NCBI RefSeq assembly: GCF_019112545.1
Contig: NW_025064901.1
Span: 750,675-814,674 of the forward strand
Length of the DNA stretch: 64,000 bases
Direction of reading: 5' to 3'
Source: Guyanagaster necrorhizus
Lineage: Eukaryota > Basidiomycota > Agaricomycetes > Agaricales > Physalacriaceae
The notes under the pieces are model-generated. The model was not told where the DNA came from and did not search any database. It saw only the letters and a list, made by a program, of their open reading frames with translations. Of the stretch, positions 45,555-58,416 are shown one piece after another. Position 1 is the stretch's first letter, and every line of letters starts with the position of its first letter. Position numbers and translations under genes: made by a program.

Positions 45555-45804
45555 GGCCTTTGCCACAGCTTTGTCCTTTACATTCTTGATGGCTTGAGCC
45601 AGTCAGTGGAGCTCTCTGCCCCTGTTTGGTCTATGAGTGGTTGAGTTTGTTTCTTAGGCAATTCTAATTGTTGAGTGGTGATGTCAGGTATATTTGAATG
45701 CACATATAATTTAGACATAGGTAGTACTACAGAGATGGTATCAGTCTGTCCAGCATCTGTATGTGACACACCACTTGATCTTCTAGCTGAGTCAGCAAAA
45801 TCAC

Positions 45805-48652
45805 TTACTGCTCAGCCCTGTCTTTTACTTTCTCAATCTTTGTCTCTGGTCCAAGGCCTTCTTCTTTCTTCTGTAGCTTAGCAATCAGAGCTCTAAGATC
45901 CTCCTGAGTGCATTTGTTTTTCTTCTGAGGGCAGTCCTGTGCCATGTGACTCTTCTGGCCACAATTGAAACACTTTCCCTCCTTCTTGAGCTGATCCACA
46001 TCTATTGGCTTGCCTATTCCAGTAAATGTTGTGCCTGTACCAGTTTTCTTCTTGCTGTATGAGGAAGTTGGGATGGAGCTGCTGAGCTTGGCAGATGTGA
46101 TTGGATTGAAAGAGGTGGACTTCATGCTCTGTCTTTGATGCTTTTGTCTTCCAGTGGACAGATTAATCTGCTCAGTCTTCTGTCATTGTCATTCTCTATA
46201 CATGGTGATGATGCACTTCTTCCACACATCATACTCCTTCAGAATGTTCTGCCTGAGATCTGAGATTATCTTTAGATAGAAAGGTGGTGCTCCCATCTTT
46301 ATATACTTGATCATATGGTCTGTGTCTGCAATATCATCTTAGACTCCAGCAAGCTTGCTGAGTCCTTTCAGTTCAGTGGCCAGTTTGTCAGCCATCTTGT
46401 ACTTCTTTATCTTCTACTTATGCACCTCTTGTATAGCTGGATCCATGAACTTGTCGATGATCATCTGCTTGAGCACTGGCTATGAGAGCATTTGATGGTG
46501 CTGTCACATGATTGACCAGAACATAGAGGCTAAAAGCACCCACCATGTCTTTACTTTGTCTTTCATGTGGGTTGTGGCAAATGTGATGTTGTATATGTTG
46601 AGCAGAAAGTATGAGACAAAGACCTGGAAATATTGATCACAATCCATGAGGAATTAGTTGATATTCTTGAATGCACCTCAGAATGACTGAGGTTCTCATA
46701 CAAGGATGGGCTTGCAGTTGAGGATGGTGGCATTGGTGGCCAATACTATCATCAGATTTGGGATCTCATTAAAGGGTGAGACATTCCAGGATATTGGGGG
46801 TCTTGGGAAGGAATAGAGAGAGCTGTCATTGACAATGGGGCTTCCTGGTGATGGTACTTTCTTGCATACAATATGCCTATTTTGAATAGTGAATCTCAAT
46901 TTGAGCACTTCAGAATCATCCTCCTTGGGTGGAGGTGCTTCTGGAGCCTTTCTGCTTTCTTTGGCCTCATCTGGCAGAGGTTGTCCAGCAAAGAGCCAGT
47001 GCATCAGCTGCATCCATGGATTTTGATAAGAGTCTCTAGGCCAAAGGCAGCTCTGCATAAGCTAAAATGCTATACTGTGGATGGCTGAAGTGACAAACAT
47101 ATACTGAGAGGATGTTGTTTGGATTGATAGTGCCATATAGATGGCTCAACTTGGTGCCACACTCAGCATCCACAGCATTGGCTAGATGTTGAACCTGGAC
47201 TTATATGCTGGTAGTAGCACTAATTGATGTCTTAAATATTTTTTGTTATAAATAAAGATGGCCCACTTGGTGGCTGCATATTGAATAATATCCACATGCT
47301 TGATTCAATGTACCTTAGTCCCATGGGCAACACCAACCAGGTGTCATCTATCTATAATGTGGCTGCCCTCTCATGGTACAGCCATAAAAACTCATCTTGG
47401 TGCTCCTCCTGTACCTTTCTTGCTAATTCCTCCTCTGTCAGGTGCTTTGTGAATATACTCCTCCATTTATATGATAGTGGGTGGTTGTTATCAAGGTTGA
47501 GTGATGCTCTTTGGTGGACATCATCCATGTGAATGATGCCCTTAGAGGGTACTGCTTATAGGCTTAGATAGGGCAGGAGTACTAGGTTCTTGGAAGGGGA
47601 TAGGAGAATTGACAAGGGTGTAGTCAACAGTAGAGGTTTCAGAGCTCCCAGAGCCTCTCCTCCAGTTGTGTTATTCTTGTGCTTGGAAATACTATCTGAA
47701 GAGGGCATCCTCTCTAATGGCCTCATACTCAACAAATGCCTGCTTCTGAACATACTTGGCAAGGGAGTTGGTACATTATACTTCATCCTCTGAGGAGAGG
47801 ACTGGATTGATAAAATTGGTCAGTTGTACTGGGCTTGGTGGGCCTTGTATACTTCTTGCTCTGCAAGCCTCACAGCATCTCTGATGCTGCTCCACTTGCT
47901 CAGCCTCTCATGCAGCCTGTCACCAGAACCTTCATTCACAGCTGCTGTCATCTCTAAAATACAGGTCATTGGTCCTGATGACCCCTGTTCTGTTTCCTTC
48001 ACTGTCTGGTTTCTGATGTAAAGCTTAGCAGAGAAACTCTCTCTGCTTCCTGTTAGCATTGCATATAAAAATCTGTAGTTGCTGTTAGATGGGGAATTTC
48101 TGATCCCTTGAGTTACTTCAGGGGCATCAAGAGAGTCTCTGGCATGATGTCCAATGCCAGGCTCAGAGGGTGCAGTTGAGGGGATAGCCCTCATCATAGG
48201 AATATGGCTGGCAACATCTGTTTGCTCAATCTGCAGGATGGGTATGTCAGATCTTGGTCTTTGAAACCCTGTAGCCCAAGAGTTGTCAGTGTTTCTGATG
48301 ATTGCTGTCAGGGGTTAGGGTAGGTATCAGTGTTCTTCTTCTTCCTGAGGGTGCTGCAGAGATGCATCCTCGGGCTTGGTTTCAGGTATAGTTTCTTTCA
48401 TAGGCTGGAAGGACTGTCTGGCAGAGAGAGAGATGTCATGGGGGGAGGGAGGTCAGGGGTGACATTTCATAGAATATGTTGAATGTGCTAAAACTGTTGA
48501 TAGTGACAGAGGGCCTAGGCAGTGATTGATTAGCATCTATAGCATAGCTGTATGATCACTAGTAATCCTAACAATATTCTGATGATGGAAGCAAGGAGTT
48601 TGAAGAACTCATAGTCAAAGTTTGGGTCTGATGGGTTGATGGTGAGAGGCAT
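45805..48652 (-). pseudogene. gag: E5b Gag
   Basis: The ATG at 48650-48652 starts MPLTINPSDPNFDYEFFKLL, then the hydrophobic segment. The SDLRQN-like region near 46250 and MVKYMK-type block are in the capsid. Knuckle CFNCGQKSHMAQDC near 45940-45985. It ends KIEKVKDRAEQ and a TGA/TAG before the pol frame, as in E2. Interrupted by many stops. Confidence 0.85.
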
Positions 48653-48694
48653 TCAGTTTCTCAGCATAATGGGGCTTAAAAAAGGGAAGCTAGA

Positions 48695-48707
48695 AGCTTT
48701 GAGCTAA
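48695..48707 (-). promoter_or_regulatory. E5b primer-binding site
   Basis: Element sense TTAGCTCAAAGCT next to the LTR; the LTR carries AGCTTTGAGCTAA in element sense, a perfect 13-nt complement. Confidence 0.75.
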
Positions 48708-48708
48708 T

Positions 48709-49177
48709 TATTAAGCTCAAATGACATGTGATCTAAATATATAATAAACTGACATTGTCTTGCACTTTGGACAATGTCAGAGTTCACTGATTATGTTATG
48801 TGGCTCTGTATCACAAGGTCTTTAGATTAGCTTGAGATAAAATGATGAAGAATAAAACTTTAGCTCAAAGCTGAGGATGCTATAGCAAGAGCTATGCTAC
48901 TTATATACTAGTCATTGTCCATTCTATAGATATAACTATCTAATTATATATTCTGGCATTATAGAGTGTTTTGTCCAGTGTCATTAAGCTACTTACAAAA
49001 GGATATTGTCTGTTGTCAAGCAGTTGCTATTGTGTCAAAGGACAATGACTGACTAGGCATTGTTGTGATGATTAAGTCTGTCTCATGATCCTAAGCACTG
49101 ATCTAAGTGCTTTGACTAATTAAAGATAGGGATCAATCTCTTAAATAAAAAGATAAAAATAAGAAAAAATCATAACA
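48709..49177 (-). repeat. E5b 5' LTR (469 bp)
   Basis: TATTAAGCTC ... AATCATAACA on the plus strand. Flanked right by CACAC and E6 gag sequence. Confidence 0.9.
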
Positions 49178-51541
49178 CACACTGGGTTCTAGAATCCATG
49201 GATATGGCTAATGAATCTCTCTCCAGACTATGAGGATGAGGACCTTCCTGATAACTTCTTTGATGTCAAGTCATCTTTCAATCTTTTTATTGCCTCTCCT
49301 GAATATGAAATTGGAGACTATATCAGAAACTCTCTTGATGTCTCTCAGATGGCTATAAACTCCAAATGCAGCTCTTTCTATGTGACTCTAAAAGGAAGTC
49401 CCACCCCCTCTATTCATACTGACTATAAGAGCAAAGAGCTCTCAGACTTCAAGACTAACAGCAAAAACTTTTACAGCAGAGCACTCTATAGACATTCCAA
49501 GTACAGAAGGAATATCAAATAGACTCTATAGTCTAAAGATGCAGAAGCAGAACATGTCTGTCAGCAGGAAGAGCATGAAGCTGCTCAATGTGATACAGAA
49601 TATAAGAGGTGCCAGCATGAGCTCAAGGCTGTCATCTGAGGCTCTGTCACTCTAGAGTGGTATGAGCTTCAATCAAAAACAACTAGTTCTCTATTCTGAG
49701 AATCTAGTATAGCAGACACAGACCTATAGACAGAATCTGCTGAAGTTGTCACTATCAGCAAAGCAGCATGATGTAACAACTATCTCTCTCTCTCTGGAAA
49801 CACTAGTACTCTCAAACAAGATACTATTCTCTCAGATGCTGAATCTATTCTCAATGCCTATAAACTTCAAGTCTCTCTCAACATCCATATCAATAACTAC
49901 AGCTTTTAATGATTTCTTGACAGAAGAATTATAGAACTATTTCTTAATTCTTGCTTCTACTAAAACTTCCACCAATACTGCTGCAAATTAGAGAAGCAAG
50001 AAGCACATGGTAGCAGAAGAGACACAGAGGTTAAGTTTGATAAACCTCAGTCATAGTCTCCTCTTAAGACCAACTCTAATGCTGCTGAATTCAGCACTTA
50101 GGATGAAGAGCAGCTCTTCCATAATGGTTAAATCTCATGCTCTGTCTATTTACAACCAGCCTGACAGCTACCTCACTGAAAAGAGTGAAAGGAATAGAGT
50201 GGACAAAGAGAACAAGAATGACAAAAAGAATGTTTCTCTTAAGTGGAGCAGATAGATTGAATATGCAAAGGAGAATATAGACAAAGAAGCTCTGGCAGAA
50301 GAAATTCAGTGAGAATAAGAGAAAGAATATTTAAAGCTATATCAAAAAGAAGTAGACATCTTATAGAAGAATATTAGTTGGTCGATGATGTCTCTAAGGT
50401 AAGAGTATACAATAGCAGATAAAACAGAAAAATTGATATTTTACAGTATGCTGCAACCAAGGAAGCAATTTTTATTTATAACAGAGAACATTCCAAAGAC
50501 TTGTTGAGGAAACTCCTGATATATAAATCCAAGTACAAAATTTAGCTGATGCTGTAAACACCATCAGTCACTTCAAAATGAGCTGTATATATGGTATCAT
50601 CTATCTAAACTACTAGTATCTGATATATCTATTTAGCATCATCTGTTTGAAGCTCTGCCAGCTAGCTCATTCAAATTTAATCAGTTTCTCATTAACTGTG
50701 AACAGTACTTCAAGGTATACTTAGTTTATCTCATCTTTAATATTTATTGAGTTGCTTTCACCATATTATATTTTGAGGACAAGACCAAGATCTGATAGAC
50801 CTTAATCTATCCCAACTTCTATTTAATGATCAGACAGCATCATCAACTGCTATTCTGACCAGTGTTCAAATAAATGCTTCATAACAAATTTATTAACTCA
50901 GTGGTTCAAGAAGTATATAAGAACAAGATGAAGAAACTCTGGATAGAAGACAAGATGGCCAGTGAGTACTTCAATAAGCTTGAGCAACTCAGCAAGCTCA
51001 TCAGAATTTGAAATGACATTACTAATAATAAAAGAATAGTTGAGATGCTCAAACAGAGAGCACTTCTTTTATATATTAAGATTATCTCAGACATTGATAT
51101 CAATATTCTGAAGGGATATAATGCATAGAAAGAATGCATCATGAAGATAAACAAGGAATAGTAGTGATAGAAGATGGAGAGTGCTAATCTACAAGGCAAT
51201 TGAAAATCTTATCAACTCATGAATTCAAAGCTCAGCAACAACACCACCACTAAGATTAGCATTATCTCCTTGCCCATTCTAATCTACAGTGCTCAGAAGA
51301 CTGAAATGGGTATCATATACATAAGAAGCAGAAAGCTGATAGACATAGATCATCTCAAGAAGGAGAGAAAGTACTTTAACTGTGGACAGAAGAGGTACTT
51401 ATTGCAGGACTGTCTGAAGAAGAAGCATACATGAGAAGACATCAGAGTGCAAATTGCTAAGTTGCAGAAGGAAGCTGATAAACTGGAAGAATTAGACAAA
51501 GATACAAAAATTAAGGAGATAAAAGATAAGGCTAATCAGTG
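49178..51541 (+). pseudogene. gag: E6 Gag, 5' end missing
   Basis: Begins inside the first gag frame (compare RNPW in E3). ORF 49211-49522 has DYEDEDLPDNFFD and GDYIRNSLDVSQMA, as in E7. A helical block near 50440 has DILQYAATKEA. Capsid runs about 50680-51050; the knuckle near 51372-51415 reads YFNCGQKRYLLQDC, with the first Cys replaced by Tyr and the usual GH lost. It ends at the TGA at 51540-51542. Confidence 0.85.
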
Positions 51542-54500
51542 AGTGATTTTACTGGATCAGCCAAAGGACTTTATAGTGTGTCACAAATAGCTGTTGGACA
51601 GACTTATAATACTTCTGTAGTTAAGTCTAAATTATGCATACATTCAAATATATCTCAGTCAACTATCATAAGACCTCTAAAAGAATTGCTAAAAAGCACA
51701 ACTCAACTGCCCATAGGCCAAACAGAGAGAGTAACTCCCACTGAATAGCTCAAGCTCTTAATACCAAATAGACTTGGTGTATCATCAAGGATGAAAAAAC
51801 AGAAAAAGAAGTAAAAGTGGTACTCAAGAATTAGATTCACCAAATAAAAGCAAAAAAAGTGATTGATGAGATGATTGAAGGAATGAGAAAAGCTAAGAGA
51901 TGCCAAGTGCTGGAGTGGCTTGATGAGCTTTAGAGATCAAAAAAATACATCAAATGACAAAAAACTCTCAGATAAGACTTGACCACTAAAGCACAAATCA
52001 AGATACTCACTTTTTGAGCAATGCATATAGTGACAGCCTTGATTGACAGTAGCTGCACCAGCAGCTTTATTAACTATACTTTTATCAATAAGCACAACCT
52101 GCTGATCTAGGCTACTGTTGCTCTTATTTCTGTCTACAATGTGGATAGAACAAAAAACCAGACCAGTTCAATAACTGAATTCATTGAGCTTCAACTAACT
52201 ATTGGAGATCACTCAGAATAGATCAATCTAGCAGTCACTGACCTCAGAATCAAGAAGGTGTTTTTCAGCCATGATTAGCTGATACAACATAATCCTCTTA
52301 TTAATTGGAAAACTGGATGAATCATCTTTGCATGATGCTAATGCTAGAAGATCCCCTTTGATTTGCTGAATGAAGATCTGAAGGACTGATGGAATGAGAA
52401 AATGGAAAATAGCAAGACCATTCTCACTATTGACATAGAGGAGGCTATACACATTCATGCCATGCATTATATAAATGACTTAGCCATGAAGGCCAATATA
52501 GAGAAAAAGGAAAAGACATTTGAGGAGATGGTATCTGAATAGGCAAGAGACTATCAGGACCTGTTCAGCAAGGAAAGTTTTGATGAACTACTAAAGTCAA
52601 AACTATGGAATCATAGAATCAAGTTAATTCTGAATGCAAATGCCAACCTCGATTGCAAGATGTATCCTCTCAGTTATCCAGAGCAGCAGGAACTTGACTA
52701 TGGCCTCCTCTTTCTTTTTTGTCAAAAAAAAAGACAGGAAGCTCTGGCTCATATAAGATTACCACAAGCTAAATAAGATAATGATTAAAAATTATTATCC
52801 TCTCCTGCTAATCTCTGAACTTATGGATAAACTGTAGAGGGCATAGTACTACACCAAGCTGAATATATGATGGGAGTATAACAATGTGCAGATCAAAGAG
52901 GGCAATGAATGAAAAGCAGCATTCCAAACCAATCATAGACTCTTCAAGCCTACTATCATGTTCTTCAGTTTAACTAACTCACTAATAATATTCCAATAGA
53001 TGATAAATAACATATTCAAGGACTTCATCACCACTGAAAAAGTCACAATCTACCTCAACAACATCCTTATTATATTCAAAGATCAAGAAGAGTATTAATG
53101 CCTAGTCTGATAGATACTTGCATTAATGAGGAAGCACAAGTTGTTCCTCGAAGCAGAGAAGTGTGAGTTTGAAGTGCTGAAAATAGAGTATCTTAGAGTA
53201 ATCATCAGTGAAGAAAGCATTCAAATGGACTCTATTAAGGTGGTAAGAGTAACAAAATAGCTGGAACCAATGAAGAAGAAGAAATTATAGTCTTTCTTGA
53301 GATTTATGAACTTCTACCACTGATTTATATGAGACTACAGTAAGATTGTGCATCCTATAATGCAGTTGACTGGTAATGCCTCCTGAAACTGAGAACCCTC
53401 TCAACAGCCTGCATTTGATAATCTCAAATGATATCTTACAGAAGATGTTGTCCTAGTGATCCTGACACAGGAAGAAAGATTTAGAGTGGAAGCAGATTTA
53501 AGCAAGAGAGCAATAAATATGGTACTTTCTCAGAAGCAGGATAGAAAATAACAACCAGTTGCCTTTCTCTCTAAGGCACTGACTGTCACTAAGTGCCACT
53601 ATGAGATATATGATAAGAAACTTCTGGCCATTATGTTAGCACTTGCAGAGTGGTGCCACTATCTGATCAGAGCAATCTAGATCTTTGAGATCTGGATGAA
53701 TCATTAAAACCTTTGATATCTCTGACTTCTATAAAAGCTCAATCAACAATAAGCATGCTAGATGACAGAGCTTTTTGAATATGACTATACACTGTATCAT
53801 AAGACTGAGGCAGCTAATAAGAAGGCTGATCTCTTGAGTCAATGAGTAGACTATAATCAAGAAAAAGACAATGATAGAGTGGTGTTGCTGAAGCCAGAAC
53901 ACTTTCATGCTATGATAATGCCAATAGAGGAAGAGACCTGTGAATGGATCAAGAGTACAATGAGAGACACCAGTCAATGGGATCAGTGAGTGGTCCTGTC
54001 ACTCAATCATGAATGAGGAATGACTAAGAAAGGTAGCCTGATTTATTATGATGGGAGAATCTATATTCTCTAAGATTATTAATTTCATGGAGAGGTTATC
54101 ACCATCTGTCATGATCACATGACTACAGAACACTCAGAGATTATGAAAATTAAAGAATTAGTTTTGCATGAATATTGATAGCTAAAAATAAAACAAGATA
54201 TAAAGAAGTATATCAAGAAATGTGAAATATGTCAATAAATAAAGATGTCTACTCAACCATATGTGATACCACTCTATCCAAATGAGATTCTGACAGTGTT
54301 TTAAACTCATGTATCTGTCAATGTGATTATCAGACTCTCAGATTGCAACAGTTATAATGCAATCATTATCATCAACTAATTTTCTAAAGCTATCATTCTG
54401 ATTGCATGCTCAATAGAGTTATCATCAAAAAGATGGGCAAAGATTCTACATGATGAAGTCTATGCCAAATATGGAATGCTATAAGTTGTCATTTCTAATC

Positions 54501-55373
54501 AGTCTCTAATTCATATCAAAGTTTCTAAACAACCTATATCAACTTCTTAATATCTACAATAATATTTCTATAGTCTACCATTCCCAAACTGATGGTCAGA
54601 TGGAGCAGGCAAACTAAGAAGTTGAAAAGTATTTTTGGATCTTCATTAACTATCAACAGAATGATTGGATTGAATGGTTTGCACTTACTGCATTCCAACA
54701 TGACAACTACATATATTTGGCTACAGGAAAAACACTGTTTTTTGTCAATTATAGCTAACATCCAAACATAATACACACAGCACACCTTTTCACAATGACT
54801 CTCACATCTGCTGACTTTGCTGCTATCATAACCAAAATCCACAATAAAACTTATATCACACTTGAAAAAACTGCTGCTACTATGAAAACACAATATGATA
54901 AACACCAATGCTCCACTCATCAGTATTTTATATATGATAAGGTTTGACTTGATATAACCAACCTTTATCTTCCATGCCCAATGCAAAAACTGTCTAATAA
55001 ATACACTGGCCTCTTTCTCATTATTGCTAAAGTAGACTCATCAGCCTATAAACTCTGTCTCTCAACTTTCTAGTGCATCCATCATATATTCAATGAAACT
55101 CTCCTTATCTCATACATCACTTCTGCTTTCTCTAATTAGAAATAACCATCTCTGTCTGAACTCATATTAATCAATAATAAGGAACATTATAAAGTTGACT
55201 AAGTTCTCAATCATTGACTTCATAAAGTCCATGCTTATGATAAAGGATTAAGAATGATAGTTGATTACTTAGTCAGTTGGAAAGACTACAGTCTTGAATC
55301 TAACTAGTGGATCAATGAATGATATATAAATACTGCTGACACTATACACAATTATGAACTCTCTCTAGAATGA
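51539..55373 (+). pseudogene. pol: E6 Pol, heavily decayed
   Basis: -1 frame to gag. Protease ALIDSSCTSSFIN near 52035, RT with YLNN in place of YLDD near 53050, RNase H about 53490-53830. The integrase zinc region is about 54100-54240 and the catalytic core about 54310-54620. The chromodomain ends at 55371-55373. A small deletion before RT removes most of the FLDENLSS segment near 52698. Dozens of stops. Confidence 0.88.
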
Positions 55374-55406
55374 TTCATCAGAATAATAATTTTAAGAGAG
55401 AGGTAA

Positions 55407-55821
55407 TGTTATGATTTTTCACCTTTCTTTCTTATTTTAGTCTTTATTCATATTTAATCAGAGTGTTTAGATTAGTGCCTAGGACCATGAGATGCACTTA
55501 ATCATATAATAGGCCAAGTTGGCTATTGTCCTTCAATGATGATGATGCCTCTTGACAACAGATAACATAGCACAGAAATGCATAATTAATAGGTATATAT
55601 TTAACTGTAACATGGAGAGTATATAAGTAGTGTAGCTCTTGCTGTATAATTCCAGCTTTAAGCTAAAGTTTATTCTTTACTATTCTATCTCAAGCTGACT
55701 TGTATTAGTCTTAAAACACAACACCATACAAATACATTGAGTGAACTTAGACATGACTGTATGAACTTGATACAGCACTCATTTATCACATGTTTAGATT
55801 ATGTATCACTTGGATTTAACA
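55407..55821 (+). repeat. E6 3' LTR (415 bp)
   Basis: TGTTATGATT ... GGATTTAACA, preceded by AAGAGAGAGGTAA as polypurine tract. Followed by GATGG and H gag. Confidence 0.92.
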
Positions 55822-57902
55822 GATGGAGACTGGATTATAAAGTATATAGTCCAATTCAATCAGATGCTTCATAAATTAGGTACAGAGATAACTCTCTCTA
55901 TCACACTTTTTATCATGATCTCTGCACTTGCATTAAGGATAATATGGTCCATCATAGGAAGCTAAACAACCTTTATGACATGTGCTTCTTTGCTTAAAAA
56001 CTTAATGCTTGCTACTGGATCCAGAAAACTGAAATTGCCTATGAAAATCAGATAATAAGGCCTCCAACCAATTCTTCAACCCCAAATCTAAGGGGTCCAA
56101 CTCTTTTTCCTTAGACTCCAGCTTCATACTGAAATCTACCACTGCTAAGCTCCCTGCTGACAAGCTAGGCAAAGATGGCTATCTTACTCAGAAAGAAAAA
56201 GACTGCCAGCACTAGAACAACTTTTGCATATTCTGTGGAGCTAAGCATAAGACTGAGAATTGCAATAAATAGAAAGCTGCAGTCTCTGCCAAGGATCATG
56301 CAGCAGAAATAGACACTGCTCCTGAGGAACCAGCTCTAACAAATTCAGAAAACTAAAAAGCAACTCTGTTCTTTCTGTATAAGTTCAGGGTTGTGTTAAC
56401 TCTATTTACACATCAGAGGTCATTACTTTCAATGCAACATCTCTCTCTAATCATTCCTTTCATTTTCCACTTTCAGCAGAATTACCACCTAGTACAGAAC
56501 CTAATAGGTCTCTAATTTTTATTATTTTGCACTTTCTTGCTCTTATTGATTTTGGTTCTAGCCACTGCTTTGTTGACACTGAGTATGTAGCTACTAATGA
56601 TATTCCTGTTAAAACTATCTCTAATATGCAACTCTAATTATTCAACAGCTCTGTTGGAAGCTGCATATCTCAAATCACAACTATCACTATCTGTTCTCCT
56701 TCTAGAGACATCTTTCTTATCAACTTCTATGTCACTCATTTGGATTCATCTTACAATCTTGTTCTAGAATACAACTGACTCTCCTGCTACAATCCACTAA
56801 TTGACTAGGCTGAAAACAGTATCACTTTCTGCTCAAGCTATCAGGATTCCACTCCAACTAATTCTGCAACCTCCACTGCATTCTTGAGATTTTCATGCCT
56901 ACAAGATAATAGTTCACCTCTCTCTGAGCCTTTTAGCTCAATTCTGAGACTTTCATACCTATCAGACTCTATTAGTCTAATTTTTGGGGCTTCACTCTAT
57001 TTCAAATCTCTTTCAGGCAGCTAGTGAGTTTCATTTCTGTATAAATCCATCTATTTCTATCCTCTCTCAGAGTCTTTTATTATAAAAGCACACCCAAAGA
57101 TCTCTATCATATCTGCTGCTGCATTTGTCTGAGTCAGTACAGAAGAAGGCATTTAGCAGTTCACACTGCAGTCTTCCTTGCCTAATATTAGAGTCAAAGC
57201 TGCATCTGCAGAACTGACAGATCTTTTATCAGTGTCAGTAGAGTACTATGATTTTGCAGACATCTTCAACAATATCCTCTCTGAAAAGCTATCTGAATAC
57301 AGGCTGTATGATCTTAAAATCAATCTTGAGGAAGGAATATCTCCACTACTTGGATCTATTTATTCTCTCTCAGAATTCAAACTCAAGATCCTATGAGAGT
57401 TTATTGATGATGATCTGCACAATATGTTCATTACTCCTTTCTGCTCTCTGCATGAGGCTCCAGTCTTGTTTGTCAAGAAGAAGACTGATGAACTCTGACT
57501 TTGCATTGACTACTACAGCCTAAACAAAATCTCTAAGAAAGATTGCTACCTTCTTTCTCTCATTTTCAATCTTCTCAACTTTATCTGCTCCACATGCATC
57601 TACACTAAGCTTAATCTTTGACATGCCTACCATCTCATTCACATAGCTAAGGGGGATGAATGGAAAACAGCCTTCTGGATCCATTACAGTTTCTTCAAAT
57701 AGCATGTCATATCTTTTGATCTCACAAATACTCCAGTGACATTCTAACATTTTGTAAATGATATATTCTCTGACATGCTTGACATATCAGTAGTAGTCTA
57801 CCTCAATAACATTCTCATATATTCCAACAATCCAGAAGATCACCAGAAACACATTCATGAGATTCTATGCAGACTTAAAGCTAATAGACTCCACTGTAAA
57901 AG
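55822..57902 (+). pseudogene. gag-pol: H Gag C-terminus, protease and RT
   Basis: Gag resumes with RLDYKVYSPIQSDAS and a KLNACYWIQKTEIAYENQI segment. A knuckle near 56226-56270 has CIFCGAKHKTENC (C-x2-C-x3-H-x4-C, one residue short of CCHC). Protease about 56540-56830: LIDFGSSHCFVDTEYVA (Asp-Phe-Gly where Asp-Ser-Gly is expected) and YNLVLEYN. RT 57178-57902: YDFADIF, LYDLKINLEEG, PVLFVKKKTDEL, CIDYYSLNKI, NDIFSDML and YLNNILIYS (YLDD lost). E7 cuts it after NRLHCK. Numerous stops. Confidence 0.88.
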
Positions 57903-58359
57903 TGTTATGATTTTTCCACTTTCTCTTTGATTTAACCCCTATTTATACTTAATCAGAGTGCTAGAATAGGCACTTAGGACTATGGGACAAAGCTTAGTCA
58001 TCACAACTAGCCAAGTCTGTCATTGTCTTTCAATGCAACAGTGCTACCCAATGATGCACAATCATCCTTTTATATAAGATAGCAACACTCTAAGATAATG
58101 GGCACAAAGACACAAGAATGCACAATAAGTAGTGGTAGTATTAGCAAGCTGTGTATAGTATTTAAGACCACTCGCTCTCACTGGTAATCTCTAGCTTTGA
58201 GCTAAAGTTTATTCATCTCATCCTATCTTCAAGCCAATTCTTCAGGCCTTGTGATACACCAATCAGAATATGCATCAAGTGGACTCAGTTGATCACCCAA
58301 AGTGTGAGGTGATGTCTGTTTATCACATGTATCTGTTCATGTGATGCTTGAGTCTAATA
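57903..58359 (+). repeat. E7 5' LTR (457 bp)
   Basis: TGTTATGATT ... GAGTCTAATA (ending TAACA with C to T). The transcript-start motif AGCTTTGAGCTAA lies near 58193. The primer site at 58361-58373 reads TTAGCTTGAAGCT, so the original CpG became TG on both partners and pairing now needs two G-T wobbles. Confidence 0.9.
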
Positions 58360-58416
58360 ATTAGCTTGAAGCTTCCTCTTCCCTTTCCTCACACACTATA
58401 GTGTGGAGAAAACCAA

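Larger units (their letters stand above)
45555..49177 (-). mobile_element. E5b: gypsy chromovirus fragment (LTR, gag), minus strand
   Basis: Minus-oriented 5' part: LTR 48709-49177, gag to 45805 and the first bases of pol. It meets E5 tail to tail at about 45552-45556 within a shared GGCC. Its LTR closely resembles that of E5, so both derive from the same subfamily. Confidence 0.85.
38178..55821 (+). mobile_element. E6: gypsy chromovirus in H gag, carrying E5/E5b
   Basis: The 5' LTR is 38178-38582 and the 3' LTR 55407-55821; the two match each other better than any other LTR here. Flanks are AATGG (left) and GATGG (right), a duplication with one transition. The inner boundary with E5/E5b (38583-49177) is not a clean insertion: the LTR end, primer site and first few hundred bases of gag are missing. 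Confidence 0.85.
21180..57902 (+). mobile_element. H: second Ty3/gypsy family, old host element split by four insertions
   Basis: H is read as LTR 21180-21601, primer site 21604-21614, leader to 21713, then 32007-32242, gag 37596-38177 and 55822-56360, protease about 56540-56830 and RT about 57178-57902. The inserts are the pogo element with E3 inside (TA target), E4 (GACTC duplication), E6 with E5/E5b inside (AATGG/GATGG) and E7 at 57903. Joining the pieces gives collinear sequence at the E4 and E6 sites. H is almost free of CpG. The right end lies beyond the window. Confidence 0.8.

Noticed and set aside
38578..49182. E5 plus E5b as one clean insertion with a 5-bp duplication
   Set aside because: CATAT and CACAC differ at two positions and the E6 sequence on the right does not continue the sequence on the left, so a deletion is required.
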